Source: Streptomyces pactum
Lineage (GTDB): Bacteria; Actinomycetota; Actinomycetes; Streptomycetales; Streptomycetaceae
Direction of reading: 5' to 3'
Length of the DNA stretch: 64,000 nt
Assembly: GCF_002005225.1 (NCBI RefSeq)
Contig: NZ_CP019724.1
Span: forward strand, 3,164,501-3,228,500
Shown here: in pieces, positions 1 through 8,419 of the stretch
Position numbering within the stretch: position 1 is the first letter of the stretch
How the letters are laid out: every line of letters starts with the position of its first letter
The notes under the pieces: generated by a model
What the model was told of the DNA's origin: nothing
The model's database searches: none
The model's input: the letters and a program-made list of their open reading frames with translations, nothing else
Translations under genes and position numbers: made by a program

Positions 1-174
1 CACAACAACTCGGGCAGCATAGCCACACCACTGGCGGCAGCCGGGAAATCGCCCGGCGCGTGGGTCGCCCGGGCGTCGCCTTCAGGCCCTGTGCGCCCCG
101 TCCGGAGTGTGAGACGCGTCACGTTATGGCGAGGGGGCCGGCCTCCGTGCCGTACCGCTGCCCGTGGGCCGGAC
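1..174. other. left edge, downstream of tatB
   Basis: No gene is supported here. A small hairpin (GCCGGG at 40-45, CCCGGC at 52-57, 6-base loop) might act as a terminator for the leftward tatB gene, but it lacks a T-tract. An ATG on the minus strand at 23-21 opens a frame running off the left edge; it is only seven codons long and has no clear ribosome site, so I do not call it. Confidence 0.3.
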
Positions 175-633
175 TCAGGTGGCGTCCGCGTCGAAGGGCG
201 GGCGGTCGTCGAGGGCGGGGGTCTCGGGCTTCTTGGTCATGTCGATGCGACCGCCGGTGGAGCCGGCCGACGAGGAACCGGACGACCCCGAACCGGACGA
301 CGAGTCCGACTCACGGCCGTGCACCGCGTCGGTGACCTCGGCCATCTCCTTCTTCAGGTCGAAGCCGTTGCGGATCTCCTTGAGCCCCAGCTCGTCGTTG
401 TCCAACTGCTTGCGGATGAAGGTCTTGGGGTTGAGGTCCTCGAACTCGAAGTCCTTGAACTCGGGGCCCAGCTCCTGCCGGATGTCCTGCTTGGCGCTGT
501 CCGAGAACTCCCGGATCTTCCGGATGGTGCGCGTCACGTCCTGGATGACCTTGGGGAGCTTGTCCGGACCGAAGACGAGCACGGCGAGGACGACGAGCGT
601 CACCAGCTCTAGTGCGCCTATGTCATTGAACAC
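175..633 (-). CDS. tatB: Sec-independent protein translocase subunit TatB
   Basis: TatB is the single-span component of the twin-arginine translocase that, with TatC, receives folded Tat substrates at the cytoplasmic membrane. The 152-residue product starts MFNDIGALELVTL, has one N-terminal membrane helix ending in the family F-G-P-x-K-L-P motif (about residues 21-27), then an amphipathic helix and a long acidic tail. The tail carries a Ser/Gly run near residues 110-125. The start is GTG at 633, with AAGGAG six bases upstream. tatA and tatC are not in this window. Placement beside htrA, an anti-sigma factor and sigE matches mycobacterial and corynebacterial gene order, which favours TatB over TatA. 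Confidence 0.93.
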   Translation of the reverse strand: MFNDIGALELVTLVVLAVLVFGPDKLPKVIQDVTRTIRKIREFSDSAKQDIRQELGPEFKDFEFEDLNPKTFIRKQLDNDELGLKEIRNGFDLKKEMAEVTDAVHGRESDSSSGSGSSGSSSAGSTGGRIDMTKKPETPALDDRPPFDADAT

Positions 634-781
634 CTGAAGCTCCTTGGGATGTCCGGGCCGCCACCACGGTACCCGGCGACCCCGTCCGACCGGTACCGTC
701 CCGTGAGCCCCGAGTGCGTGTACGCGGGCGCTTTCCGAATTGTTTGCCTTCCCGGCGCCTCGTGTGGACCCGCGCGGCCGC

Positions 782-2869
782 TCAGCCCCCGTCGGAGGAG
801 CCGAGCACCAGTGAGACCTTCGTCTCCTTGCCGTCGCGCTCGAGCGTCAGCTCCAGGCGGTCGCCGGGGCGGTGGGCGCGGGTCTTGACGATGAGTTCCT
901 CACCGGAGTGCACGCGCTGACCGTCCACGGCGGTGATCACGTCACCCGGCCGGATGCCGGCCTCGGCCCCGGGCCCGCCCGTGGTGACCGCGGGTCCGCC
1001 GTCGCTGCCCTTGGCGCCGACGCGGGCGCCGTCGCCGGAGTAGTTCATGTCGAGGGTGATGCCGATGACGGGGTGGGTGGCCTTACCGGTGTTGATCAGT
1101 TCCTCGGCGACGCGCTTGCCCTGGTTGATGGGGATGGCGAAGCCGAGCCCTATGGAACCGGACTGGCCTCCGTCCGACTCGGCGCCGCCGCTGTCGGCGG
1201 ACCGGATGGCGGAGTTGATGCCGATGGCCCGGCCCCGGGCGTCCAGGAGGGGGCCGCCGGAGTTGCCCGGGTTGATGGGCGCGTCGGTCTGCAGGGCGTC
1301 GACGTACGAGACGTCGCTGCCGTCGCCCTCCTCGCCGCCCGCCGTGATGGGCCGCTCCTTGGCGCTGATGATGCCGGAGGTGACGGTGCCGGCCAGGTCG
1401 AAGGGGGCGCCGATGGCGACGACGGGGTCGCCGACCCGCACGTTGTCGGAGTTGCCGAGGGGCAGGGGGGTGAGGCCGCTGACGCCCTTCACCTTCACGA
1501 CGGCGAGGTCGTAACCGCTGTCGCGGCCGACGACCGTGGCCTCGGCGGTGTCGCCGCTGTTGAAGGTGACGGTTATGTCGCCGCCGGAACCGGCGGGCTC
1601 CACCACGTGGTCGTTGGTCAGGATGTGGCCGCGGTCGTCGAGTACGAACCCGGTGCCGGTGCCTGCCGAGTCGCTGCCGCTCACGTGCAGGGTCACCACG
1701 CTGGGCAGGGCCCGGGCGGCGATCCCGGCGACACTGTCCGGCGCCCGCTCCGCCGCCTCCTTGCCGGCCTGCGGCAGCTCCACCGTCCCCACGCCGCCGT
1801 TCCGCTCCAGGTACGTGCCCAGGGCGCCGCCGATGCCGCCGGAGACCAGGGCGATCAGCAGCGCGCCGCCGGCGATCGCTTTCCCGGCCCGCTTACGGCG
1901 CTGCTCCCGCGTCGGCGCGGCCGCACCGTTGTGCTGGAGGGGGGCGGCGGCCGAGACGGCCCAGGGGTCGTAACGCCCCCAAGGGTCGGTGCCGCCACCC
2001 TGGCCGTCACCGCCCGGACCGGGGGGCACCGGTGCCTGCGGCGACCCCGCCGGCGCGGGCGCCACCGCGGCTGCCGTCGCGCCGTGCACCGGTGCCGTGG
2101 GCGGGGCGGGAGGCGGGGCCTCGGCCAACGCCGGGTCGGGCACCGCACCCGGAGGCGGAGCCTGCGACGGCACCGCGGCCACGGCAGACCCCGCGGGGTG
2201 CCGGGCCGGCAAAACCGGAGGGGGAGCATCCGCCAACGCCGGGTCGGGCACCGCACCCGCAGGCGGAGCCTGCGACGGCACCGCGGCCACGCCGGACGCG
2301 GGAAGTCCGGCCGCCACCGTGCCGTGCGCGGGCGTCGCCGCCGGATGCTGCACCGGCGGAGCGGGGGCCCAGGGGCCCGGCTCGCCGTACGGCGGAGTGC
2401 TGTACGGGTCGGGGTCGTGCAGCGGCTTGGGCCGCTCGGCGCCGGACGCGACGGTCAGGACACCGCCGACATCGGCGCCACGAGGATCCGCGCCCGCACC
2501 GGCCTCCGGGACGACATCCGCGCCCGCGCCCACGTCCCGAACGGCATCCGCGCCCACGCCCGCATGCGGACCGGCATCGGCGCCACGAGGATCCGCGCCC
2601 GCGCCCCCGTGGGGGCCGGTGTCCGGGTGTCCGTCCGTCTCGGACGCCGGCCGGTCCAGTTCGTAGTCCCCCTCGTCGGCCACGCGCGACGGCGCCGGGC
2701 GGGCCAGTTCGAAGTCGGTCCGGTCGCCGCCCCCGTCGGCCACGTCTTCACCGGTGCCGGTGGTGTGGGCCGTGCGAGGGCGTTCCAGTTCGAAGTCGCC
2801 GTCGGTCGGGCCTTCGGACGAGCGGGGACGACTCCACCACTTCGCCTTCGTGGGCTTCCCCTCGTTCAT
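782..2869 (-). CDS. htrA: membrane-anchored HtrA/DegP-type serine protease with PDZ domain
   Basis: Probable envelope quality-control protease of the sigE-rseA-htrA stress module. The 695-residue protein has a long Pro/Ala/Gly-rich cytoplasmic region (about 1-325), one membrane helix, a trypsin-like domain with His in L-T-N-D-H-V-V, Asp in G-Y-D-L-A-V and Ser in P-G-N-S-G-G-P, and a C-terminal PDZ domain with G-P-G-A-E-A-G-I. The cytoplasmic region contains three copies of a [FY]EL-x-RP motif and a tandem 36-residue duplication (108-bp period, + strand about 2100-2290). The open frame extends to 2932, but the ATG at 2869 (MNEGKP) follows GGGGAG and fits the family; spacing is short, so the start is moderately certain. 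Confidence 0.9.
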   Translation of the reverse strand: MNEGKPTKAKWWSRPRSSEGPTDGDFELERPRTAHTTGTGEDVADGGGDRTDFELARPAPSRVADEGDYELDRPASETDGHPDTGPHGGAGADPRGADAGPHAGVGADAVRDVGAGADVVPEAGAGADPRGADVGGVLTVASGAERPKPLHDPDPYSTPPYGEPGPWAPAPPVQHPAATPAHGTVAAGLPASGVAAVPSQAPPAGAVPDPALADAPPPVLPARHPAGSAVAAVPSQAPPPGAVPDPALAEAPPPAPPTAPVHGATAAAVAPAPAGSPQAPVPPGPGGDGQGGGTDPWGRYDPWAVSAAAPLQHNGAAAPTREQRRKRAGKAIAGGALLIALVSGGIGGALGTYLERNGGVGTVELPQAGKEAAERAPDSVAGIAARALPSVVTLHVSGSDSAGTGTGFVLDDRGHILTNDHVVEPAGSGGDITVTFNSGDTAEATVVGRDSGYDLAVVKVKGVSGLTPLPLGNSDNVRVGDPVVAIGAPFDLAGTVTSGIISAKERPITAGGEEGDGSDVSYVDALQTDAPINPGNSGGPLLDARGRAIGINSAIRSADSGGAESDGGQSGSIGLGFAIPINQGKRVAEELINTGKATHPVIGITLDMNYSGDGARVGAKGSDGGPAVTTGGPGAEAGIRPGDVITAVDGQRVHSGEELIVKTRAHRPGDRLELTLERDGKETKVSLVLGSSDGG

Positions 2870-2963
2870 GTTCTCCCCGCAGCTAGCCGCAGATCGTCGG
2901 CTCCAAGGGCTCTGATGCCACCCCGGATTCAATCAGGTTCGCGGGCCGGCGCGCAGAGCCCGG

Positions 2964-3974
2964 TCAGGGAGCCGGACGGTGGGACGCGGTGGGAGCCGCC
3001 ATCGGGTAGGGAGACGGGGCCGGGTCGGGGACCGGTGCGGCGAACAGGCCGGGCGGCCTGACCTCGGGCGCCGTCGACCATGAGGTCAGGGCGAGCGGCG
3101 GGACCGCTTCGAGCGGACGTATCAGCGGGGACATGGCGGCCGCACCGGCCGTCACCGGAGTCGTCAGCGCACGCAGGGCCTGCTGCCGCGGATCGGCGCC
3201 CGCGGGGGCGGGCAGCCCGGGCAGCAGCGGCGCGGACAACGCGGTGGGGGCGACGGGGGTGTCACCGAGCGCCCGCTGCCCCTGGACCTGCCCGAGCAGC
3301 GAACCGCCCCCGCGCCGGCGCTGGCTCTCGGAGCCGGTGACCGCTCCCGCGCCCTGCGAGCGCGTCGGCGTCACATTGCTGCCGCTCCCGGAGCCGCGGG
3401 CCTCCGTGCTGGTGTCCGGGGTGCCGACGGTGACACCGCCCAGCGCGATCGCGGCCAACGACACCGCGCCGGCGGCGGCACAGGCGAACCGCAGGCCGCG
3501 CGAGGACGACCGCTCGGACTCGTGCCGGCTCACGTCATGAACCCGGAAGCCCCGCCCCGGCGAGGACGGGCCCCGCGAGGAGGGCGACAGTACGGCGGAG
3601 TGCGGCCGGGCGGGGACGTAGTCGAACTCGAACCGCTCGTCGCGCTTCGTCCCGAAGACCCCGTCGAGGCCACCGGCGAACCTTTGCCCGCCCAGCGGCG
3701 AGCCACCGGCACCGCCGGTGTCACCGCCCCCGGGGAGCCCCTGGAGGCGGGCCAGGAAGCTCTCGGACGGGGCGGGCGGGGCCGCTTCCGCGAAGACGTT
3801 CTTCAGCCGGCGCTGTGCGTCCACCTCCGCCTTGCACTTCGGGCAGGTGGCCACGTGCGCCAGTACACGCTCACGCGTGTCATGACCGAGCTCTCCGTCC
3901 ACCAGGGCGGAGAGTCGGTCTCCCAGATGCTGCTCTGCGAGGTGCCCCTCGGATTTCGGCCGTGATCCACTCAC
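2964..3974 (-). CDS. zinc-finger anti-sigma factor, RseA-like (ZAS family)
   Basis: Probable anti-sigma factor of the sigma factor immediately upstream. The 336-residue product has an N-terminal zinc-binding anti-sigma domain with H-V-A-T-C-P-K-C (the H-x3-C-x2-C signature, about residues 37-44), a Pro/Gly-rich middle, one membrane helix near the centre and a Pro/Ala-rich C-terminal part presumably outside the membrane. The start is GTG at 3974, with GAGGGGG nine bases upstream. Its first codons overlap the sigma-factor stop as GTGA, so translation is probably coupled and the two proteins made in fixed ratio. The homologue in Mycobacterium tuberculosis is RseA; function here is inferred from motif and order. 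Confidence 0.88.
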   Translation of the reverse strand: MSGSRPKSEGHLAEQHLGDRLSALVDGELGHDTRERVLAHVATCPKCKAEVDAQRRLKNVFAEAAPPAPSESFLARLQGLPGGGDTGGAGGSPLGGQRFAGGLDGVFGTKRDERFEFDYVPARPHSAVLSPSSRGPSSPGRGFRVHDVSRHESERSSSRGLRFACAAAGAVSLAAIALGGVTVGTPDTSTEARGSGSGSNVTPTRSQGAGAVTGSESQRRRGGGSLLGQVQGQRALGDTPVAPTALSAPLLPGLPAPAGADPRQQALRALTTPVTAGAAAMSPLIRPLEAVPPLALTSWSTAPEVRPPGLFAAPVPDPAPSPYPMAAPTASHRPAP

Positions 3975-4756
3975 GCGCTCGTGCCCCCTCCTCCCAGTGC
4001 GGGAACACGGGGCGCGAACGAGCGACGCTCGGCACGCGCCTTGGGAGACCGGTGCGCGAGTGCCTTGCGCAACTGGGAACGGCCGCGGTGGATCCGGGAA
4101 CGGACCGTGCCGAGCTTGACGCCGAGTGTCGCGGCGATCTCCTCGTACGACAGCCCTTCGATGTCGCACAGGACCACGGCTGCGCGGAACTCGGGCGCGA
4201 GGGTGTCCAGGGCCTGCTGGACGTCCGCGTCGAAGTGGGCGTCGTGGAAGACCTGCTGCGGGCTGGGCTCCTTGCTGGGCAGCCGCTCGGCCGCGTCGTC
4301 GCCGAGCGCGTCGAAGCGGATGCGCTGCTTGCGGCGGACCATGTCCAGGAAGAGGTTGGTGGTGATGCGGTGCAGCCAGCCCTCGAAGGTGCCCGGCGTG
4401 TAGGTCGACAGCGACCGGAAGACGCGGACGAAGACCTCTTGAGTGAGGTCCTCGGCGTCGTGCTGGTTGCCGGTGAGGCGGTAGGCGAGGCGATAGACCC
4501 GGCCGCTGTGGGTGCTGACGATCTCCTCCCAGGTGGGCGGAGTCCACGCCTGCCCGTCCGCGTCGCTGGAAAAGGTCGCGGTCTGAACGTGTCCCGTGGC
4601 GGGACCATTGGCGTGGCTGTTGTCAGCAGCGGTGTCGTTCACGGATTTCGGCCTGCCCGCCGATCCGAGGAAGCGCCGCAGCACTCCTCCCCGATCCGCT
4701 GGTGCGGCCGCACCTCCCCTGTCGGCTCTGGTGGTGTCCAGTGGAGCCCCTACCAT
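3971..4756 (-). CDS. sigE: ECF RNA polymerase sigma factor, SigE-type
   Basis: Group 4 sigma factor for envelope or oxidative stress. It has a sigma-2 region (about residues 75-145, with [17 protein letters not shown]) and a sigma-4 helix-turn-helix ([10 protein letters not shown], about residues 205-215), with a nonconserved N-terminal extension of about 70 residues. I use ATG 4756 (MVGAPLD), preceded by GAGGTGG, giving 261 residues. The frame stays open to 4951, and an ATG at 4861 (MDQGVEQ) lies only about 50 bases below a candidate promoter, so a longer isoform is possible, as alternative starts are known for mycobacterial SigE. The name follows mycobacterial usage; Streptomyces has an unrelated gene also called sigE. 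Confidence 0.85.
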   Translation of the reverse strand: MVGAPLDTTRADRGGAAAPADRGGVLRRFLGSAGRPKSVNDTAADNSHANGPATGHVQTATFSSDADGQAWTPPTWEEIVSTHSGRVYRLAYRLTGNQHDAEDLTQEVFVRVFRSLSTYTPGTFEGWLHRITTNLFLDMVRRKQRIRFDALGDDAAERLPSKEPSPQQVFHDAHFDADVQQALDTLAPEFRAAVVLCDIEGLSYEEIAATLGVKLGTVRSRIHRGRSQLRKALAHRSPKARAERRSFAPRVPALGGGGTSA

Positions 4757-4916
4757 AGCCACCTCGCCCGTTAGCTCCGGATAAGCGGTTTTACGAGAAT
4801 TTGATCTGGGCTGCCACGGCTCGTACGGCTGCGTCAGCACTTGCTCGACGCCCTGGTCCATCCGCCGCCCCCCGTCGCAGTCCCGCCGCTCGGTCGTCTC
4901 TTTACTCGCCCCTTTA

Positions 4917-4943
4917 AACGACCGGTCCCATCTGCGGGTTCCC
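4917..4943 (-). promoter_or_regulatory. candidate ECF-type promoter for sigE
   Basis: On the minus strand, GGGAAC (4943-4938) is followed after exactly 18 bases by GTT (4919-4917). This matches the form of SigR/SigH and SigE class promoters of actinobacteria (GGAAC or GGAAT, 18 bases, GTT). It lies upstream of sigE and suggests autoregulation or control by a thiol-stress sigma factor. Not experimentally shown. Confidence 0.5.
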
Positions 4944-4995
4944 GACGCCAACGGATACAGTCACGCCGAGGCAACGACGGGGACAGGAGAGGGTC

Positions 4996-5628
4996 ATTAC
5001 CGGCAACCGGCAGACGAGCTGGGCGTTCGCCGACGCCTTTGTCGCCGAGGACGACGCGCTGCTCTGGGCACGCGACCGGGCCCGGGAGGCCGGCCTGCGC
5101 TCGGTGACCCCGGGCACGGGCTCCGCGCTGGGGTTGCTCGCCGCCGCCGTGGACGCCAAGGCCGTCGCGGAGATCGGCACCGGCTGCGGCGTCTCCGGGA
5201 TCCATCTGCTGCACGGCATGCGGCCGGACGGGGTACTGACCACGGTCGACCCGGAGCCGGAACACCAGCAGTTCGCCCGCCAGGCCTTCCGGGCCGCGGG
5301 CTTCGCCAGCAACCGGGCCCGCTTCATCCCGGGCCGCGCCCTGGACGTGCTGCCCCGGCTCGCGGACGCCGGTTACGACCTGGTCTTCTGCGACGGCGAC
5401 CGCCTGGAGTACCTGGACTATCTCGCTGAATCGTTGCGCCTGCTGCGCCCCGGAGGGCTCGTCGCCTTCGAGGGCGTCTTCGGCGCCGGCCGGACGATCG
5501 ACTCCGGGCCGCAGCCCACCGAGGTGCTGCGGCTGCGGGAAGTCCTGCGCGCGGTGCGGGAGAGCCAGGAACTGGTGCCGTCACTGCTGCCGGTGGGCGA
5601 CGGACTGCTGTGCGCCGTCAAGCGCTGA
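4996..5628 (+). CDS. SAM-dependent O-methyltransferase (SigE-linked)
   Basis: Class I methyltransferase of the catechol-O-methyltransferase-like family, the neighbour of sigE also in mycobacteria (Rv1220c type). Motif I E-I-G-T-G-C-G lies near residue 58 and a D-G-D acidic loop near residue 135. No in-frame ATG, GTG or TTG exists before GTG 5104, and starting there would delete the conserved first helices (W-A-F-A-D-A, residues 9-14). AGGAG at 4985-4989 sits six bases before ATT 4996, so ATT is the best start, giving 210 residues. It is divergent from sigE across about 240 bp. The substrate is unknown. Confidence 0.8.
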   Translation: MTGNRQTSWAFADAFVAEDDALLWARDRAREAGLRSVTPGTGSALGLLAAAVDAKAVAEIGTGCGVSGIHLLHGMRPDGVLTTVDPEPEHQQFARQAFRAAGFASNRARFIPGRALDVLPRLADAGYDLVFCDGDRLEYLDYLAESLRLLRPGGLVAFEGVFGAGRTIDSGPQPTEVLRLREVLRAVRESQELVPSLLPVGDGLLCAVKR

Positions 5629-5682
5629 ATGCCGGCCGCGGCAGACCGGAAAAACCGGGATCTCACGTGAAAACAGAAAAAC

Positions 5683-5718
5683 AATCGCCCCGGCACCCTG
5701 TGCGGTACCGGGGCGATT
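5683..5718 (-). terminator. intrinsic terminator for the DUF3117 gene
   Basis: AATCGCCCCGG (5683-5693) pairs with CCGGGGCGATT (5708-5718), and the stem continues by three pairs after one mismatch. Read on the minus strand it is followed by GTTTTTCTGTTTT, a good T-tract, so it ends leftward transcription. It may also stop the convergent methyltransferase gene. Confidence 0.85.
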
Positions 5719-5741
5719 GAACGGGTATGGTCGCTCGCGCG

Positions 5742-5909
5742 TCAGCCGACGACCTTCTTGAGGGCGTCGCCGAGCGCGTCGGCCTCGTCGGGGGTCAGCT
5801 CGACGACGAGTCGACCGCCGCCTTCGAGCGGAACGCGCATGACGATGCCCCGCCCCTCCTTGGTCACCTCGAGCGGGCCATCGCCCGTCCGCGGCTTCAT
5901 GGCCGCCAT
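5742..5909 (-). CDS. DUF3117 small protein
   Basis: A 55-residue protein, MAAMKPRTGDGP..., of the short actinobacterial DUF3117 family (Rv1211 type in mycobacteria). It is rich in Glu/Asp and Val, with no signal peptide or membrane span and a predicted beta-alpha layout (D-E-A-D-A-L-G-D-A-L helix at the C-terminus). Function is unknown. The start ATG 5909 follows AAGGGGAACGAGC. It is monocistronic with a strong terminator directly downstream. In mycobacteria and here it sits near tagA and folP2, so linkage to that block is old. Confidence 0.85.
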   Translation of the reverse strand: MAAMKPRTGDGPLEVTKEGRGIVMRVPLEGGGRLVVELTPDEADALGDALKKVVG

Positions 5910-6280
5910 GCTCGTTCCCCTTCCTGATACCAGCTCACCGTCACCGCCGACGGCCCGTGAGGGCACGCGCAGTCCGGCATGGACGCGCGACACCGGCATC
6001 GAACACATTGCTTCCAAGCCATTATCCCGCATCCCAGGACCCGATGACCAACATCGGTCGGCATCGCTTGGGCAACGCACGCGAGCAAAACCACTCAATT
6101 CGGCGATGTGACTGCGATACTGCGCGCCCTCGCCCACTTCCGCCGAATGGATACGGACCGGAATTCTTTGACGCAGGTCACATCTCCCGAGCGATCCGTC
6201 GCCGGTGGTCTCCGTCATGCTGTGTCCCGGACAGACACCTACGACCACGACCGTACGACTACGACGCGGAGGGGAACCCC
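5910..6280. other. divergent intergenic region, DUF3117 / enoyl-CoA hydratase
   Basis: About 370 bp, less GC-rich than its surroundings, with no supported gene. On the minus strand TTGGTC (6051-6046) and GATAAT (6026-6021) are separated by 19 bases. This is a possible but over-spaced housekeeping promoter for the DUF3117 gene. I found no convincing promoter pair for the rightward gene. Confidence 0.35.
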
Positions 6281-7084
6281 ATGGCCGACACCGTGCTCTA
6301 CGAGGTGAGCGACGGGCTCGCGACGATCACGCTCAACCGCCCCGAGGCGATGAACGCGCTGAACATCGAGACCAAGGTCGCGCTCCGGGACGCGGTGCGC
6401 TCCGCGGCGGCGGACGACGCCGTACGCGCGGTACTGCTGACCGCGGCCGGGGATCGGGCGTTCTGCGTGGGCCAGGACCTCAAGGAGCACATCGGGCTGC
6501 TGGCCGCCGACCGGGAAACGGGCTCGGGCCAGACCATGAGCACGGTGCGCGAGCACTACAACCCGATCGTGCGGGCGCTCTCCGAGGCCCGGAAGCCGGT
6601 GGTCGCCGCCGTGAACGGCGTGGCGGCCGGGGCCGGCTTCGGCTTCGCGCTCGCGGCGGACTACCGGGTCGTCGCGGAGACGGCGACCTTCAACACGTCC
6701 TTCGCGGGCGTGGCGCTCACCGCCGACTCGGGCGTCTCCTGGACGCTGCCGCGCGTCGTCGGCCCCGGGCGCGCCGCCGACCTGCTGCTCTTCCCGCGCA
6801 GCATCGGCGCCCGCGAGGCGTACGAGCTGGGCATCGCCAACCGGGTCGTCCCCGCGGCCGACCTGCGGGCCGAGGCCGAGCAGACGGCGCGGGCGCTGGC
6901 GGAGGGCCCGACGGTGGCGTACGCGGCGCTGAAGGAGGCGATGGCGTACGGGCTGACGCACTCGCTCTCCGAGACCCTGGACAAGGAGGACGAGTTGCAG
7001 TCCCGGGCGGGCTCCTCCCAGGACCACGCGATCGCGGTGCGGGCGTTCGTCGACAAGGAGAAGCCGCGCTATCTCGGCAAGTGA
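6281..7084 (+). CDS. enoyl-CoA hydratase/isomerase, PaaG-like
   Basis: Crotonase-fold acyl-CoA enzyme of 267 residues. The CoA-binding and oxyanion region is G-V-A-A-G-A-G-F-G-F-A-L-A (about residues 113-125). At the usual second catalytic position it has A-D-S-G-V-S-W-T-L-P-R, with Asp rather than the hydratase Glu, as in PaaG-type 2-(1,2-epoxyphenyl)acetyl-CoA isomerases and related fatty-acid isomerases. Role in fatty or aromatic acid degradation is therefore likely; the exact reaction is not decidable from sequence. ATG 6281 follows GGAGGGG. No other paa genes are nearby. Confidence 0.85.
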   Translation: MADTVLYEVSDGLATITLNRPEAMNALNIETKVALRDAVRSAAADDAVRAVLLTAAGDRAFCVGQDLKEHIGLLAADRETGSGQTMSTVREHYNPIVRALSEARKPVVAAVNGVAAGAGFGFALAADYRVVAETATFNTSFAGVALTADSGVSWTLPRVVGPGRAADLLLFPRSIGAREAYELGIANRVVPAADLRAEAEQTARALAEGPTVAYAALKEAMAYGLTHSLSETLDKEDELQSRAGSSQDHAIAVRAFVDKEKPRYLGK

Positions 7085-7158
7085 GCCCCCCCTGCTCGCC
7101 GGCCGCGCTGACCGGTGCCGGTGCCGGGGCCCCCGCCCCGGCCCGGACGGTCTCGTCC

Positions 7159-7773
7159 TCAGGCTCCCCCGGAGGGGGCACCCCCGGACGGGCTGTCGCG
7201 TGCCACGCACGCCGCCAGGTGGTCGTTGACCAGTCCGCACGCCTGCATCAGCGCGTACGCGGTCGTCGGACCGACGAAACGCAGGCCCCGCTTCTTCAGT
7301 GCCTTGGAAAGCGCCGTGGACTCCGGTGTGACGGCCGGGACGTCGGCGAGGTTCCCGGGCACCGGCCGGCCGGCCGGGTCGGGGGCGTGGGACCAGATCA
7401 GTTCGTCCAGGTCGCCTGGGGCCCACTCGGCCAGCGCCCGCGCGTTGGCGATGGTCGCGTCGATCTTGGCGCGGTTGCGGATGATGCCCGTGTCGGCGAG
7501 CAGGCGCTCGCGGTCCTCGTCGGTGAAGTCCGCCACCTTGGCGATCTCGAAGCCGGCGAAGGCGGTACGGAAGCCGGGGCGACGGCGCAGGATGGTGATC
7601 CAGGACAGGCCGGACTGGAAGGCCTCCAGGCTGAGGCGCTCGTACAGGGCGTCGTCGCCGTGGACCGCGCGACCCCATTCCTCGTCGTGGTAGGTCACGT
7701 AGTCCGCGGTGGACAGGGCCCAGGGGCAGCGCGGCGCGCCGTCCGGTCCCGCGACGGCCTCCCCGGCGCTCAC
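7159..7773 (-). CDS. tag: DNA-3-methyladenine glycosylase I
   Basis: Base-excision repair enzyme that removes 3-methyladenine from alkylated DNA. The 204-residue product has all four zinc ligands of the Tag family: Cys in R-C-P-W near the N-terminus, His in Y-H-D-E-E-W-G, and His/Cys in N-D-H-L-A-A-C near the C-terminus. The catalytic-pocket Glu is in L-E-A-F-Q-S-G-L-S-W. The start GTG 7773 overlaps the upstream stop codon as GTGA, so it is translationally coupled to the DivIVA-domain gene. The same pairing is seen around mycobacterial tagA. Confidence 0.93.
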   Translation of the reverse strand: MSAGEAVAGPDGAPRCPWALSTADYVTYHDEEWGRAVHGDDALYERLSLEAFQSGLSWITILRRRPGFRTAFAGFEIAKVADFTDEDRERLLADTGIIRNRAKIDATIANARALAEWAPGDLDELIWSHAPDPAGRPVPGNLADVPAVTPESTALSKALKKRGLRFVGPTTAYALMQACGLVNDHLAACVARDSPSGGAPSGGA

Positions 7774-8129
7774 TGCTGCTCCTTCGGGGTCGGCTTCTCC
7801 ATGGAGACGTGCTGGTGGGCGATGGCGGCCCGGGCGCCGGCCAGCGCGGACTCCAGGTCTGCGATGCGGGCGTCGCGCTCGGCCAGCTCGGCGCCGAGGC
7901 GGCCGAGGGCGTCGTCGACGTCCGCCATGCGGTAGCCGCGGGCGACGAGCGGGAAGCGGAGCCGTTCGACGTCCGCGCGGCCCACGGGGCGGTCCGGGGG
8001 CAGGGAGTCCCGCAGCCGCTCGGGGGCGGCGTCGGGCAACGGCCCGCTGTCGCCGCCGCTCACCACGGCGAGTGTCACCGCGGCGACCACGACGGCCAGC
8101 GCGACGACGAGGAACAGGAACATGACCAT
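7770..8129 (-). CDS. membrane-anchored DivIVA-domain protein
   Basis: A 119-residue protein with one N-terminal membrane helix (about 2-23), a DivIVA-type element L-R-F-P-L-V-A-R-G-Y-R-M-A-D-V-D (about residues 57-72), then a short coiled coil (A-E-L-A-E-R-D-A-R-I). Such small proteins in the actinobacterial folP2-tag cluster are uncharacterised; a role in envelope or polar localisation is only inferred. ATG 8129 is chosen because the membrane helix begins at once; ATG 8144 is an alternative. It overlaps tag by four bases. Confidence 0.75.
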   Translation of the reverse strand: MVMFLFLVVALAVVVAAVTLAVVSGGDSGPLPDAAPERLRDSLPPDRPVGRADVERLRFPLVARGYRMADVDDALGRLGAELAERDARIADLESALAGARAAIAHQHVSMEKPTPKEQQ

Positions 8130-8419
8130 CGCTGAGGCCCCCATGGTCGGGTCGAGCGCGGCGATCGCGTGGGTTCGACGGGATCGCGTGGCTGGTTGGA
8201 TCTGAGTCGGGCTGGGAGTCGGACCGGGAGCCCGAGTGAGTCGGAGTCGGTTGTGTCGGGTCCGATCGTGCCATGCGAGTCTGACAGTCGGGGCCGCAGG
8301 CGGTCGAAGCCGCACGTTGAGGACCGGAGAGAACGGGACCCGGTGGTCGGATCCGGTGGTCGGCCCAAGGGTCGAGAGCGGGACGTGAGAACGGTATGGA
8401 TGAGGAGAGGTCACAGGGG

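Noticed and set aside
872..3061. Long + strand open frame (729 codons) across htrA, and similar long frames opposite most genes
   Set aside because: High-GC coding strands leave long open frames in antisense; composition and lack of motifs show they are shadows of the real minus-strand genes.
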